Assembly (NCBI RefSeq): GCF_947495675.1
Contig: NZ_CANLZX010000001.1
Coordinates: 248,001 to 312,000, forward strand
From: an uncultured Algibacter sp.
GTDB taxonomy: Bacteria > Bacteroidota > Bacteroidia > Flavobacteriales > Flavobacteriaceae
DNA length: 64,000 nt
Direction: 5' to 3'
The translations under genes and the position numbers were made by a program. A model generated the notes under the pieces. It was not told the origin of the DNA. It did no database searches and saw only the letters and a program-made list of their open reading frames with translations. Shown here piece by piece: positions 1 through 8,070 of the stretch (its first letter is position 1; each line of letters opens with the position of its first letter).

Positions 1-56
1 ATATTTTAGGTATTCTACTCTACTTCTGGATAGCTAAAATGATACTCGGTATTTAG
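1..56 (+). CDS. C-terminal end of a probable membrane protein (cut by window edge)
   Basis: The third frame reads 17 hydrophobic residues (ending IAKMILGI) and then a TAG stop at 54-56. It is open to the left edge, so it may be the tail of a membrane protein whose body lies outside the window. The fragment is short, so this is a weak call. Supporting context: copy A of the palindromic repeat family starts 6 bp after this stop, and other copies of that repeat also start shortly after real stop codons. Confidence 0.3.
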   Translation, partial: ILGILLYFWIAKMILGI

Positions 57-61
57 TATTT

Positions 62-149
62 GGGCGTTACCACAAGGGTCGGGCTTTACGTTACAAGTCC
101 TCGCACTTCCTTCGTCAGGCTGTGGGCTTTTCTCTACAATCCCTAACGC
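62..149 (+). repeat. Palindromic intergenic repeat, copy A (forward)
   Basis: About 88 bp that begins GGGCGTTACCACAAGGGTCG and ends CAATCCCTAACGC. The ends are short inverted repeats (GCGTTA/TAACGC). An internal AAGTCC...GGGCTT pair can form a hairpin. The same head and tail recur at 36671, 36846 (reverse), 59504 and 61887 (reverse). This copy begins 6 bp after a probable stop codon at 54-56. Confidence 0.85.
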
Positions 150-235
150 GCAAGTTTGTTAACTTAAGTTTAAAAACCAAATTGGGTTTGTTTTATAAAG
201 TGTCGTTTAATGGTTTAGCTATAAGCAGTATGGGA

Positions 236-251
236 GCAAACTAGCGTTTGC
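236..251. other. Short perfect hairpin upstream of the phosphodiesterase 3' end
   Basis: GCAAAC-TAGC-GTTTGC gives a 6-bp stem with a 4-nt loop. It lacks a T-run close enough to make it a convincing terminator. It lies between repeat copy A and the 3' end of the phosphodiesterase gene. Function unknown. Confidence 0.35.
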
Positions 252-287
252 TTTCCGCCACGTAAATACCAAAATCTTGTTTGTTTT

Positions 288-1571
288 TTACTCTTTCAAA
301 ACACGTTCTATTTGATTTATATCTCCATCAATTAATTTTGGAATTTCTAAGCCTAATATTTTGCACATTAATGGATAGAGATGAATATTTTTTATCGAAG
401 GTATTTCATAATCATCTTTAAAGGCTGGACCATTCGCATAAAATATCCCATGCATTTCTTTGTATTTGCTATCATAGCCATGAACCCCAAAGGTTGTAAT
501 ACCCTCTTCAATAAGAGCTTTTTTGCGTTTTTCATTCCAAAAATGATAACCGTAATCTGGTATTAATTGTATTGCACCCCAGTTTTTATTTTTTGGAATG
601 TACTCAAAACCTGGTGTGTTTTCAGTTTTATAAGCTTTGAAATTACTTTCCTTATTTCTTAAATACTGTAGTACAGAATCTATTTCAACATCTTTTTTTG
701 GATGAATATTTACTATTGTACCATTTTCAATTGTCATGAATAAGTCATCGTTTTCGATAGTATCTATTGGTATTATTTTGTTAGTAGACTGATTTCCCAT
801 ACCATGATCAGATACTATCATAATATTTACAGGAAGCTTAGTTTTTGATACCCCTTTAAATAAATCACCTAAATTTTTATCCAATTCAAATAACGCTTTT
901 TTTAATTCTTTGTCTTTAATTCCAAACCGATGTCCAACTTTATCCATATCACCAAAATATAAAGTGATTAAATGCGGTCTATTTTTCTCATTCAAGTTCA
1001 ACCAATTTATTGTTTGATTAACTTTTTCATCATTTTTAACGCTATTATCAAATGTATAATAGTACGTAGGCCTTATTCCTTGAATATCTGCTTCTGTACC
1101 TACAAAGAAAAAACTGGCAGTTACAATATTTGCCTTATTTGCCTCTACCCAAATCGGTGAACCTCCATAAAAGCTTCCATCTTCTGCCATTCCCGGACTT
1201 CTTTTATTAAAAAGTGTGTCCTTCTTATAATCATAAAATATATTCCCTATAATTCCATGTTTTTCAGGATAAAGCCCAGTAGCGATGGTATAATGGTTTG
1301 GAAAAGTTTTAGTAGGAAATGAGGGTATTAATGATTCTGCCTTAACACCTTTTTTAATAAATGCACTCAAATTTGGTGGCTTATATTTTTCTACATAATC
1401 CCATCGAAAACCATCAAGAGAAATTAATATTAAATAAGGCTTTTTTTGAGCAGTTTTTGAGTTTGTATTTGTATTGGAATTAGACGGACTTAATATTTTT
1501 TTATTACAAGAATTCAATAAAATCAATCCCAAAATAAAAACTGATTTAAGTAATACTTTTCGTTTTATCAT
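288..1571 (-). CDS. Ectonucleotide pyrophosphatase/phosphodiesterase-like lipoprotein (alkaline phosphatase superfamily)
   Basis: 427 residues. The N-terminus is a lipoprotein signal with a lipobox ending at Cys22 (LLNSC), so the enzyme is expected to be anchored in the envelope. The fold is the type I phosphodiesterase/NPP branch of the alkaline phosphatase superfamily. ILISLDGFRWDY carries the first metal-binding Asp. PTKTFPNHYTIATGLYPEKHG holds the Thr nucleophile. VSDHGMG and GVHGYDSKYKEMHG carry the remaining metal ligands. Members hydrolyse phosphodiester or pyrophosphate bonds of nucleotides or lipids; the substrate here cannot be told. It stands alone on the - strand, divergent from the dehydrogenase at 1750. 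The length is normal for bacterial members. Confidence 0.85.
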   Translation of the reverse strand: MIKRKVLLKSVFILGLILLNSCNKKILSPSNSNTNTNSKTAQKKPYLILISLDGFRWDYVEKYKPPNLSAFIKKGVKAESLIPSFPTKTFPNHYTIATGLYPEKHGIIGNIFYDYKKDTLFNKRSPGMAEDGSFYGGSPIWVEANKANIVTASFFFVGTEADIQGIRPTYYYTFDNSVKNDEKVNQTINWLNLNEKNRPHLITLYFGDMDKVGHRFGIKDKELKKALFELDKNLGDLFKGVSKTKLPVNIMIVSDHGMGNQSTNKIIPIDTIENDDLFMTIENGTIVNIHPKKDVEIDSVLQYLRNKESNFKAYKTENTPGFEYIPKNKNWGAIQLIPDYGYHFWNEKRKKALIEEGITTFGVHGYDSKYKEMHGIFYANGPAFKDDYEIPSIKNIHLYPLMCKILGLEIPKLIDGDINQIERVLKE

Positions 1572-1749
1572 TTTGGTTGATTTTTAAAGGTTGCAGGTAA
1601 CGTATAGCTAATATGATTCCGTTTTTATGAATTATATTCGAACTTAAACGAAGGTAGCTGAAATTTTTTTCAAAGTCAAGTATTACAATTATGAAATTAT
1701 TACGTTTGTTTCAGTAAAACATAGTAAAAAAACTTCGTAATTTTACAGC

Positions 1750-2685
1750 ATGAAAATTCTCCACCTCGATAGTAATCACGATTTATTAATCAACCAATTA
1801 AATGATTTAGGCTACACAAATCACGAAGATTACAAATCTACAAAAGAAGCCATTGAAGCCAAAATTCATGAGTATGATGGTATTGTTTTAAGAAGCCGAT
1901 TTACCATAGATAAACAATTTCTTGATGCAGCTAAAAACCTAAAATTTATAGGTCGTGTTGGCGCAGGATTAGAAAATATTGATTGCGATTATGCCCTACA
2001 AAAAGGTGTACATTTAATTTCTGCACCAGAAGGTAATAGAAATGCCGTTGGCGAGCATACTTTAGGTATGTTGCTATCACTTTTTAATAAATTAAACAAA
2101 GCAGATGCAGAGGTAAGACAAGGCAAATGGTTACGAGAAGATAACAGAGGTCTAGAGCTTGACGGAAAAACAGTTGGTCTTATAGGCTATGGCAATATGG
2201 GTAAAGCCTTTGCAAAAAAACTAAGAGGTTTTGATGTTGAGGTACTATGCTACGATATAAAAAATAATGTTGGCGATGCTAATGCTAAGCAAGTATCGCT
2301 TACAGAGTTGCAAGAAAAAGCAGATATTTTAAGTTTGCACACACCCCAAACTCCACTTACTTTAAATATGATTAATGCAACATTTATTAATCAATTTAAA
2401 AAGCCTTTTTGGTTTTTTAATACAGCAAGAGGTAAAAGCGTTGTAACAAAAGACTTAGTTCAGGCATTAAAATCTGGTAAAATTCTTGGGGCTGGATTAG
2501 ATGTTTTAGAATACGAGAAAACCTCTTTCGAAAACTTATTTTCTACAAACATGCCCGATGCTTTCCAGTATTTAATAAACGCAGAAAACGTATTATTATC
2601 TCCACATGTGGCAGGTTGGACTATTGAAAGTAAAGAAAAATTAGCACAAACTATAGTAGATAAAATTAAAGCAAAATTTTGTTAA
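1750..2685 (+). CDS. D-2-hydroxyacid dehydrogenase (phosphoglycerate dehydrogenase-like)
   Basis: 311 residues, NAD-dependent D-isomer 2-hydroxyacid dehydrogenase. The substrate-domain motif RVGAGLENIDCDYA is followed by the Rossmann motif GLIGYGNMGKAFAKKL near residues 140-155. The catalytic Arg is in FNTARGKSVV, the Glu in the GLDVLEYEK region, and the His in LSPHVAGWT. It is closest in appearance to short SerA-type enzymes that lack a C-terminal ACT domain, so 3-phosphoglycerate oxidation for serine synthesis is plausible but not proven. The ATG at 1750 follows an AT-rich leader. The LuxR-type gene starts 9 bp downstream, so the two probably share a transcript. Confidence 0.85.
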   Translation: MKILHLDSNHDLLINQLNDLGYTNHEDYKSTKEAIEAKIHEYDGIVLRSRFTIDKQFLDAAKNLKFIGRVGAGLENIDCDYALQKGVHLISAPEGNRNAVGEHTLGMLLSLFNKLNKADAEVRQGKWLREDNRGLELDGKTVGLIGYGNMGKAFAKKLRGFDVEVLCYDIKNNVGDANAKQVSLTELQEKADILSLHTPQTPLTLNMINATFINQFKKPFWFFNTARGKSVVTKDLVQALKSGKILGAGLDVLEYEKTSFENLFSTNMPDAFQYLINAENVLLSPHVAGWTIESKEKLAQTIVDKIKAKFC

Positions 2686-2694
2686 TTTTATAAG

Positions 2695-3096
2695 ATGAAG
2701 AAAACTGTTATTGTTTTTTCACTACTAATATTAGCACTATTACTTCTATTTCAATTAAGTAAATACACAATAATTAGGGGTAACATGCAAATAGAATACA
2801 TTATGGTTTTAATAGCCATTGTGTTTTTCGGTATTGGAATATTTATTAACAATAAAAATAAAAATACCAATCCTAATAAAATAGATCTTCAAAAAATTAA
2901 AGACTTAGGTTTAAGTAAACGAGAATATGAAGTTTTAAAAGAAGTAGCTTCAGGATTATCTAATCAAGAAATAGCAGATAAATTATTTGTTTCAGAAAGC
3001 ACTATAAAAACACATGTTTCTAATCTTCTTGTTAAGTTAAATGCTAAACGACGTACTCAAGCCATTCAAATTTCAAAAGACCTTAATATTATTTAA
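2695..3096 (+). CDS. Membrane-anchored LuxR-type HTH regulator
   Basis: 133 residues. Two hydrophobic segments (about 4-24 and 34-52) are followed by a charged linker and a complete LuxR/GerE helix-turn-helix (about 70-128). The HTH contains [20 protein letters not shown] and the recognition-helix region [16 protein letters not shown]. There is no receiver domain, so phosphorylation by a histidine kinase is unlikely. The architecture suggests a DNA-binding domain tethered to the inner membrane. It probably forms an operon with the dehydrogenase 9 bp upstream. Target genes are unknown; the DUF4199 membrane protein downstream is one candidate. Confidence 0.8.
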   Translation: MKKTVIVFSLLILALLLLFQLSKYTIIRGNMQIEYIMVLIAIVFFGIGIFINNKNKNTNPNKIDLQKIKDLGLSKREYEVLKEVASGLSNQEIADKLFVSESTIKTHVSNLLVKLNAKRRTQAIQISKDLNII

Positions 3097-3200
3097 TTTC
3101 TTAGCTTTACAACTAAAGTATTAGCAATTTAGTACTTTAGTATGAGCCTTAATTCTTCCTATCACACTATTTTTGACTTACTAATCAATAAATAATTATA

Positions 3201-3707
3201 ATGAAAAATACTATAATTAAGTTTGGTCTTTATGCATTAATAAGTGGCTTTATACTTTTTGGTTTGCCCTTTTTTCTAGGAATGGGTATCGATTTTGATT
3301 ATGGAGAACTAATTGGTTATACAGCCATGGTACTCTCTTTATTATTTGTTTATTTCGGTATCAAACACTACCGTGATAAAGTAAATAATGGTAAAGTATC
3401 ACTAAAAAAAGCCCTTGCTATTGGTATGTTAATAGCATTTTTTTCTGCTATAGGGGTTGCTGTTTTCGATTATATTTATACTTCTTTTATAAACCCAGAC
3501 TTTGCAAGTGAATATTTGGAATATTCTGTGAATAAAATGGCAGAAACATTATCTGCTGAAGAGTTAAAAGTTAAAACAGCAGAATTAACCCAACAAATGA
3601 CAGATTATGGTAGCCCAATTTTTATGGCTTTTATGATGTTTGCATCGGTCATTATTTTGGGATTTATAATTTCTTTAATTTCTGCCTTAATTTTACATCG
3701 AAAATAA
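3201..3707 (+). CDS. DUF4199 family membrane protein
   Basis: 168 residues with four predicted membrane helices (about 8-28, 36-55, 72-95 and 140-163) and a soluble loop of about 45 residues between helices 3 and 4. The pattern matches the DUF4199 family common in Bacteroidota, which has no assigned function. The ATG at 3201 is the first in the frame after an AT-rich gap. The next gene starts 6 bp after the stop, suggesting cotranscription with the DUF1801 gene. Confidence 0.75.
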   Translation: MKNTIIKFGLYALISGFILFGLPFFLGMGIDFDYGELIGYTAMVLSLLFVYFGIKHYRDKVNNGKVSLKKALAIGMLIAFFSAIGVAVFDYIYTSFINPDFASEYLEYSVNKMAETLSAEELKVKTAELTQQMTDYGSPIFMAFMMFASVIILGFIISLISALILHRK

Positions 3708-3713
3708 TATAGC

Positions 3714-4172
3714 ATGCAATACAAAGCGAATACACCAGATGAATATTTAAACCAAGTGCCAGAAGAACGTCAAGCGGTATTAAAAAAGCTTCGTTTAGTC
3801 ATAAATGAAAATTTACCTGAAGGTTTTCAAGAAGGGATTCAATATGGTATGATAGGTTATTTTGTACCTCATACTTTATATCCAGATGGTTATCATTGTA
3901 AACCAAAAGAACCTTTACCTTTTATGAGTTTTGCATCTCAAAAAAATTCAATAAACCTTTATCATAGTGGTATTTATGCAGTCCCAAAAATTTATGATTG
4001 GTTTGTTAGTGAATTTCCAAAACATAGTAAGCGAAAATTAGATATGGGTAAAAGCTGCATTCGTTTTAAAAAAATGGAAGACATCCCTTTTGATTTAATT
4101 GCACAACTCTGTAAAAAACTAACAGTTAATGAATGGATAGACATTTATGAAACCAATATAAAAAAGAAATAA
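3714..4172 (+). CDS. DUF1801 domain protein (YdhG-like)
   Basis: 152 residues. It starts with the family-typical TPDEYLNQVPEERQAVLKKL and contains GIQYGMIGYFVP and a C-terminal GKSCIRFKKMEDIPFDLI. The family includes proteins proposed as iron chaperones and small ligand-binding folds, but no activity can be read from this sequence. No signal peptide, so cytoplasmic. It sits 6 bp after the DUF4199 gene and 24 bp before two VOC genes, within a run of small + strand genes that may be one transcript. Confidence 0.75.
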   Translation: MQYKANTPDEYLNQVPEERQAVLKKLRLVINENLPEGFQEGIQYGMIGYFVPHTLYPDGYHCKPKEPLPFMSFASQKNSINLYHSGIYAVPKIYDWFVSEFPKHSKRKLDMGKSCIRFKKMEDIPFDLIAQLCKKLTVNEWIDIYETNIKKK

Positions 4173-4196
4173 AATAACCAATAAATAACTTGAACC

Positions 4197-4568
4197 ATGA
4201 AATTAGGAGCCTTTTCAACAAGTTTAAATGTTAAAGACATTAAAGCTTCAAAAAAATTTTACGAAACCCTTGGTTTTAAGGTGTTTGCGGGAGATGTAAA
4301 CAACAATTATCTTATCATGAAAAATGATAATGCGCTAATTGGTTTATTTCAAGGTATGTTTAAACAAAACATATTAACCTTTAACCCTGGCTGGAATGAA
4401 AGTGCTAATAAAGTTGAAAATTTTGATGATATAAGACTTATACAACAGCACTTAAAGAATAATAAAATAAAACTAGAGAAAGAAGTTGAAGAGAATACCT
4501 CTGGCCCAGCAAGCTTGGTATTGTATGATCCTGATGGTAATACAATACTTATAGACCAGCATGTATAA
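4197..4568 (+). CDS. VOC family protein (glyoxalase/bleomycin-resistance fold)
   Basis: 123 residues, about the size of a single VOC module with two beta-alpha-beta-beta-beta repeats. Characteristic pieces are the N-terminal STSLNVKDIKASKKFYETLG and the C-terminal LYDPDGNTILIDQ. VOC proteins include metal-dependent lyases, dioxygenases and antibiotic-binding proteins; the substrate is not recognisable. The neighbouring VOC gene at 4585 is clearly divergent in sequence, so this is not a recent tandem duplication. Confidence 0.75.
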   Translation: MKLGAFSTSLNVKDIKASKKFYETLGFKVFAGDVNNNYLIMKNDNALIGLFQGMFKQNILTFNPGWNESANKVENFDDIRLIQQHLKNNKIKLEKEVEENTSGPASLVLYDPDGNTILIDQHV

Positions 4569-4584
4569 AATAATAACATAAAAG

Positions 4585-4971
4585 ATGAAAAATAGAGTAA
4601 CAGGCATTGGTGGGTTATTTTTTAAAACTAAAAACCCAAAAGCATCAAAAGAATGGTATAAAAAACATTTGGGTTTCAATACAGATGATTATGGTTGTAC
4701 GTTTTGGTGGAAAGATAAAGACGGAAATGACTGCTCAACACAATGGAGTCCTTTTCCAGAAGACACAAAATATTATGAACCCTCAAAAAAAGATTTTATG
4801 TTTAATTACCGTGTAGAAAATTTACACGAGTTATTAAAAGTTTTAAAAGATGAAGGTGTTACAATTGTTGGAGATGTAGAAGAATACGAATACGGAAAAT
4901 TTGGTTGGATTTTAGATAATGATGGTAATAAAATTGAACTTTGGGAACCTGTAGATAAAGCATTTTTGTAA
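4585..4971 (+). CDS. VOC family protein (second, divergent)
   Basis: 128 residues, a single VOC module. FFKTKNPKASKEWYKKHLGF opens the first repeat and GWILDNDGNKIELWEP closes the second, with the usual C-terminal Glu (IELWEP) that is a metal ligand in active members. The tryptophan-rich FWWKDKDGN stretch is typical of a flavobacterial subgroup. It starts 16 bp after the first VOC gene, so the pair is likely cotranscribed. Function unknown. Confidence 0.75.
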   Translation: MKNRVTGIGGLFFKTKNPKASKEWYKKHLGFNTDDYGCTFWWKDKDGNDCSTQWSPFPEDTKYYEPSKKDFMFNYRVENLHELLKVLKDEGVTIVGDVEEYEYGKFGWILDNDGNKIELWEPVDKAFL

Positions 4972-4997
4972 ATTCGTTTTTTACAAAAAAATACCTA

Positions 4998-5762
4998 TTG
5001 ACTTATTTAGAAATTTTACAATCATATAATTTAACTGCATTACAATGGCTATTCATTGGTATTGCAGTTTTTTTATTGGGTTTGTCTAAATCTGGAATTA
5101 AAGGTATAGGTATTATTATTGTTGTAATTCTTGCCTTTGTTTTTGGTGAAAAAGCATCAACAGGTATTTTACTTCCAATGTTAATTTGTGCAGATGTATT
5201 TGCTGTTATTTACTATAATAGGCATGCACAATGGCATATCATTAAAAAGTTAATCCCATGGATGATTGTAGGTGTTTTAGTAGGTGTGTGGATTGGTAAT
5301 GATATTTCAGAACTTGTGTTTAAAAGACTTATGGCAATTATTATTATTGTTTCTGTTGGTATTATGTTTTATACTGAAAACAGAAAATCCAATACAGTTC
5401 CAACAAATAAAGCATTTGGTATAACAACAGGATTTTTAGCGGGCTTTACAACAATGATAGGGAATCTTGCTGGCCCCATTTCAAACATCTATTTCTTAGC
5501 AATGCGCTTTCCAAAAAATGAATTTATTGGTACAGCAGCATGGTTATTTTTCATTATTAATGTTTTTAAATTACCATTTCACATTTTTGTGTGGAAAACA
5601 GTTACTATAAACACATTGGTTTTAAATTCGGTATTAGTTCCTGCAGTTATTTTTGGCTTTTTTTTAGGTGCATATATTGTTAAATTAATTTCAAATGTAA
5701 ATTACAGGCGTTTTATTTTAATTGTTACAGCAATTGGTGGTATTATTATGATGTTTAAATAA
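4998..5762 (+). CDS. TauE/SafE family permease (TTG start)
   Basis: 254 residues with about eight membrane helices. The conserved first half GLSKSGIKGIGIIIVVILAF and the second-half repeat FLAGFTTMIGNLAGP are the two TauE/SafE signatures. Members export or import sulfite, sulfoacetate or other organic anions. The frame has no upstream ATG. The TTG at 4998 gives the family-typical N-terminus (MTYLEILQSYNLTALQWLFIG), so a TTG start is preferred. It lies 26 bp after the second VOC gene. The arsenic-type genes begin 700 bp downstream, but there is no evidence that it carries arsenite. Confidence 0.8.
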   Translation: MTYLEILQSYNLTALQWLFIGIAVFLLGLSKSGIKGIGIIIVVILAFVFGEKASTGILLPMLICADVFAVIYYNRHAQWHIIKKLIPWMIVGVLVGVWIGNDISELVFKRLMAIIIIVSVGIMFYTENRKSNTVPTNKAFGITTGFLAGFTTMIGNLAGPISNIYFLAMRFPKNEFIGTAAWLFFIINVFKLPFHIFVWKTVTINTLVLNSVLVPAVIFGFFLGAYIVKLISNVNYRRFILIVTAIGGIIMMFK

Positions 5763-5868
5763 ATTAACTAACATGTTATGTAACATTATTTTAAGTTAAA
5801 TGACATATTGTTATAAAGCAATAAATTTTTTATTAATTTTACAGTATAACCAGAAAATAGAATATAAA

Positions 5869-6378
5869 ATGTCTGATGAAAAAAAATTAAGTGATGATCT
5901 AAATGATATGTTAGGTGACGCTAAAGATGGTGCTAAAAAAGCAGCTGATAAAGTAACTGATAAAGCAGGAGAATTGGCAGATGATGCTAAAGAACTTGCT
6001 GATGAAGCTAAAGAAAAAGCAAAAGAATTTGCTAATGATGCAAAAGAAACAGCTTCGGAATTTGCAGATGATGCAAAAGAGGTATTAAGTAATGGTAAGA
6101 ATATTGCTATTATAGCGCATATTACTTTAATTGGATGGATTATTGCTTTAGTGATGAACAATAGTAATAAATCAGAATTAGGATCATTTTATATCAGACA
6201 AATGTTAGGCCTATTAATTTTAAGTTTAGTATTTATGTTTATTCCCGTAATAGGATGGATTTTAAATATACTAATCTTTGTTTTATGGATTATGAGTCTT
6301 GTTGGTGCATTAAGTGGTGAAAAGAAACCTACCCCTGTTTTAGGAGCGCATTTCCAAAATTGGTTTAGCTCATTATAA
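5869..6378 (+). CDS. LEA-like helical repeat fused to a Tic20/DUF4870-like membrane domain
   Basis: 169 residues from the ATG at 5869; an upstream ATG at 5800 in the same frame adds an unlikely hydrophobic tail. Residues about 10-75 are low-complexity, Ala/Lys/Asp/Glu-rich amphipathic repeats (ADDAKELADEAKEKAKEFAN), resembling LEA-like or apolipoprotein-like helices. Residues about 80-165 hold two or three membrane helices with IAHITLIGWIIALVMNN and FYIRQMLGLLIL, resembling Tic20/DUF4870 import-component proteins of flavobacteria. The fusion suggests a membrane protein with a lipid- or protein-binding cytoplasmic arm. Function unknown. A strong hairpin terminator follows the stop. Confidence 0.7.
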   Translation: MSDEKKLSDDLNDMLGDAKDGAKKAADKVTDKAGELADDAKELADEAKEKAKEFANDAKETASEFADDAKEVLSNGKNIAIIAHITLIGWIIALVMNNSNKSELGSFYIRQMLGLLILSLVFMFIPVIGWILNILIFVLWIMSLVGALSGEKKPTPVLGAHFQNWFSSL

Positions 6379-6380
6379 AC

Positions 6381-6421
6381 AAATAAAAAAGTCAAAAAAA
6401 AACATTTTGACTTTTTTATTT
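6381..6421 (+). terminator. Hairpin terminator after the Tic20-like gene
   Basis: A 17-bp perfect stem (arms 6381-6397 and 6405-6421) starts 2 bp after the stop codon at 6378. The 3' arm is T-rich, as in an intrinsic terminator. It separates this gene from the arsR transcript. Confidence 0.75.
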
Positions 6422-6436
6422 AAAATTAACATCGTA

Positions 6437-6448
6437 ATATTGCAATAT
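6437..6448. promoter_or_regulatory. Candidate ArsR operator
   Basis: ATATTGCAATAT is a perfect 12-bp palindrome 12 bp upstream of the arsR ATG at 6461. It overlaps a near-match to the flavobacterial -7 box (TAATATTG, 6435-6442). ArsR-family repressors bind such AT-rich palindromes over their own promoters, so autoregulation by this site is the simplest reading. Confidence 0.5.
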
Positions 6449-6460
6449 ATAAATAACAAT

Positions 6461-6784
6461 ATGGGCGTTACAAAAACACAAATATTTACAGAAAAGCAAA
6501 ATGATTTAGCTCAGTTTTTTAAAGTGCTTGGTCATCCAGCGCGTGTAGCTATCCTACAGTATATTAGTAATCAAAACTCTTGTATTTGCAACGATTTGGT
6601 TGAAGAAATTGGTCTGGCTCAAGCAACTATATCTCAACATTTAAAAGAACTAAAAAGTATTGGTTTACTTAAAGGTGAAGTTGAAGGTAAAAGTATGTGT
6701 TATTGTATTAATATAGAACGCTGGACAGCTATTCAAAATCAGTTAAATGTATTTTTTAATAAAACAAAATCCAATTGCTGTTAA
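6461..6784 (+). CDS. arsR: ArsR/SmtB family metalloregulator
   Basis: 107 residues from the ATG at 6461. An upstream ATG at 6407 lies inside the terminator hairpin and is rejected. It has a winged-helix fold with KVLGHPARVAILQYISNQ, the metal-sensing pair in SCICNDL (Cys-x-Cys, the alpha-3 arsenic-sensor position) and the recognition helix AQATISQHLKELKSIGL. The C-terminus ends in SNCC, which could add thiol ligands. It is the first gene of a three-gene cluster with a DUF6428 protein and an ArsC-like phosphatase. Expected role: derepression on binding arsenite or a similar soft metal. Confidence 0.85.
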   Translation: MGVTKTQIFTEKQNDLAQFFKVLGHPARVAILQYISNQNSCICNDLVEEIGLAQATISQHLKELKSIGLLKGEVEGKSMCYCINIERWTAIQNQLNVFFNKTKSNCC

Positions 6785-6832
6785 TGGATATTTATAAATT
6801 AAAATAAGCGTAAAAGTTAAAAATAAAAAAAC

Positions 6833-7339
6833 ATGAAAACACAAGAATTTTTTAACGTTTTAGAACAAAACAAAGACAAAGCATTATTGTTTGAATATAA
6901 ACCAAACCAATTGGTCGGAGCTAATTATCATATAACTGAAGTTAAACACATTGTAGTAGATTCAGTTGATTGTGGTTCGCAAACCGATTCTTGGAACGAA
7001 ACCATTATTCAGCTTTGGGAAAGCCCTCTTGAAAAGGGAAAAACCGAATATATGAGTGCTTACAAAGCGTCAGCTATATTGAAAAAAGTTGGGACAATAA
7101 AACCTTATGATTTAACATCAGAAGTTAAGTTTGAGTATAGTAATGACAGTTTTCATACAGCTCAACTATTTGTTAATGATTTTGAAATACAAGGGCAGAA
7201 TTTAGTTATTAAATTAGCCATTGAAAAAACAGATTGTAAAGCGAAAAAACTTTGTGGTGTACCTGAAAAAGTGGTTAATATTTTAGAAACCGTTTCAGGT
7301 GATGAGCCTTGTTGCTCACCAGATGGAAATTGTTGTTAA
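6833..7339 (+). CDS. DUF6428 family protein (arsenic cluster)
   Basis: 168 residues, cytoplasmic, no membrane helices. The N-terminal FFNVLEQNKDKALLFEYKPN and the SWNETIIQLWESP stretch identify the DUF6428 family. These proteins are repeatedly found between arsR and arsC in Bacteroidota but are uncharacterised. The C-terminus carries a thiol-rich tail, EPCCSPDGNCC, with four Cys in eleven residues, so soft-metal binding is a reasonable inference. It starts 48 bp after arsR and ends 59 bp before arsC. Confidence 0.7.
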   Translation: MKTQEFFNVLEQNKDKALLFEYKPNQLVGANYHITEVKHIVVDSVDCGSQTDSWNETIIQLWESPLEKGKTEYMSAYKASAILKKVGTIKPYDLTSEVKFEYSNDSFHTAQLFVNDFEIQGQNLVIKLAIEKTDCKAKKLCGVPEKVVNILETVSGDEPCCSPDGNCC

Positions 7340-7398
7340 TTAAAAAATTAAGTTACGTATAACTTATTGTTATATAGATTACACATTAAAAAATAGAT

Positions 7399-8022
7399 AT
7401 GAATCATACCACTTTATTTGAACCTATTTCTAATACAATAAAATCATTAGAATTAAAGCAAATTTCTGAAGATAGAAAAGCCACTTTAAAGCCATTAATA
7501 GATTATTTGAACGATAAAATTAAAGCAAAAAAACCAATACGTTTAAATTTTATTTGCACACATAATTCGCGTCGTAGTCATTTGTCTCAAGTTTGGGCGC
7601 AAACCATGGCAGCATATTATAACATTCAGAATGTGAATTGCTATTCGGGAGGAACAGAAGCAACGGCCATGTTTCCAAAAGTTGGCGAAACGTTAAATAA
7701 GCAAGGCTTTAAAATCATAAAACTTTCCGAAGAAGAAAACCCCGTTTATAGTATTAAATTTTCAAAAAACGAACCTAGTATTATTGCATTTTCAAAACAG
7801 TTTAGTGATGAATTTAATCCAGCTTCGGAGTTTGCAGCAATAATGACTTGCTCTTCGGCCGATTCAGGTTGTCCTTTTGTTTTGGGAAGTGATAAAAGAA
7901 TACCAATTACTTACGAAGATCCTAAAGTTTCAGATGGAACACCACAGCAAACAGAAACGTATTTAAATAGAAGCTTGCAAATAGCAACCGAAATGAAGTT
8001 TGTATTTTCTAGTTTGGAGTAA
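7399..8022 (+). CDS. arsC: ArsC-like arsenate reductase / low-molecular-weight protein tyrosine phosphatase family
   Basis: 207 residues. The P-loop FICTHNSRRSHLSQVWAQ has the C-x5-R signature of thioredoxin-coupled arsenate reductases. The Asp general acid is probably in YEDPKVSDGTP. MTCSSADSGCPFV provides the extra Cys residues used for the disulfide relay in this family. The N-terminal extension of about 45 residues is usual in Bacteroidota. Arsenate would be reduced to arsenite, but no acr3 or arsB efflux gene follows: the next gene is convergent. Confidence 0.8.
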   Translation: MNHTTLFEPISNTIKSLELKQISEDRKATLKPLIDYLNDKIKAKKPIRLNFICTHNSRRSHLSQVWAQTMAAYYNIQNVNCYSGGTEATAMFPKVGETLNKQGFKIIKLSEEENPVYSIKFSKNEPSIIAFSKQFSDEFNPASEFAAIMTCSSADSGCPFVLGSDKRIPITYEDPKVSDGTPQQTETYLNRSLQIATEMKFVFSSLE

Positions 8023-8070
8023 AAAAAAATTAAATAACTTCATAGTATTGGGGGATTGGGTGAGATTATT

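Noticed and set aside
4998..5762. TauE/SafE permease as the missing arsenite pump
   Set aside because: It belongs to a different transporter family and is separated from arsR by another gene and a terminator; no sequence feature links it to arsenite.
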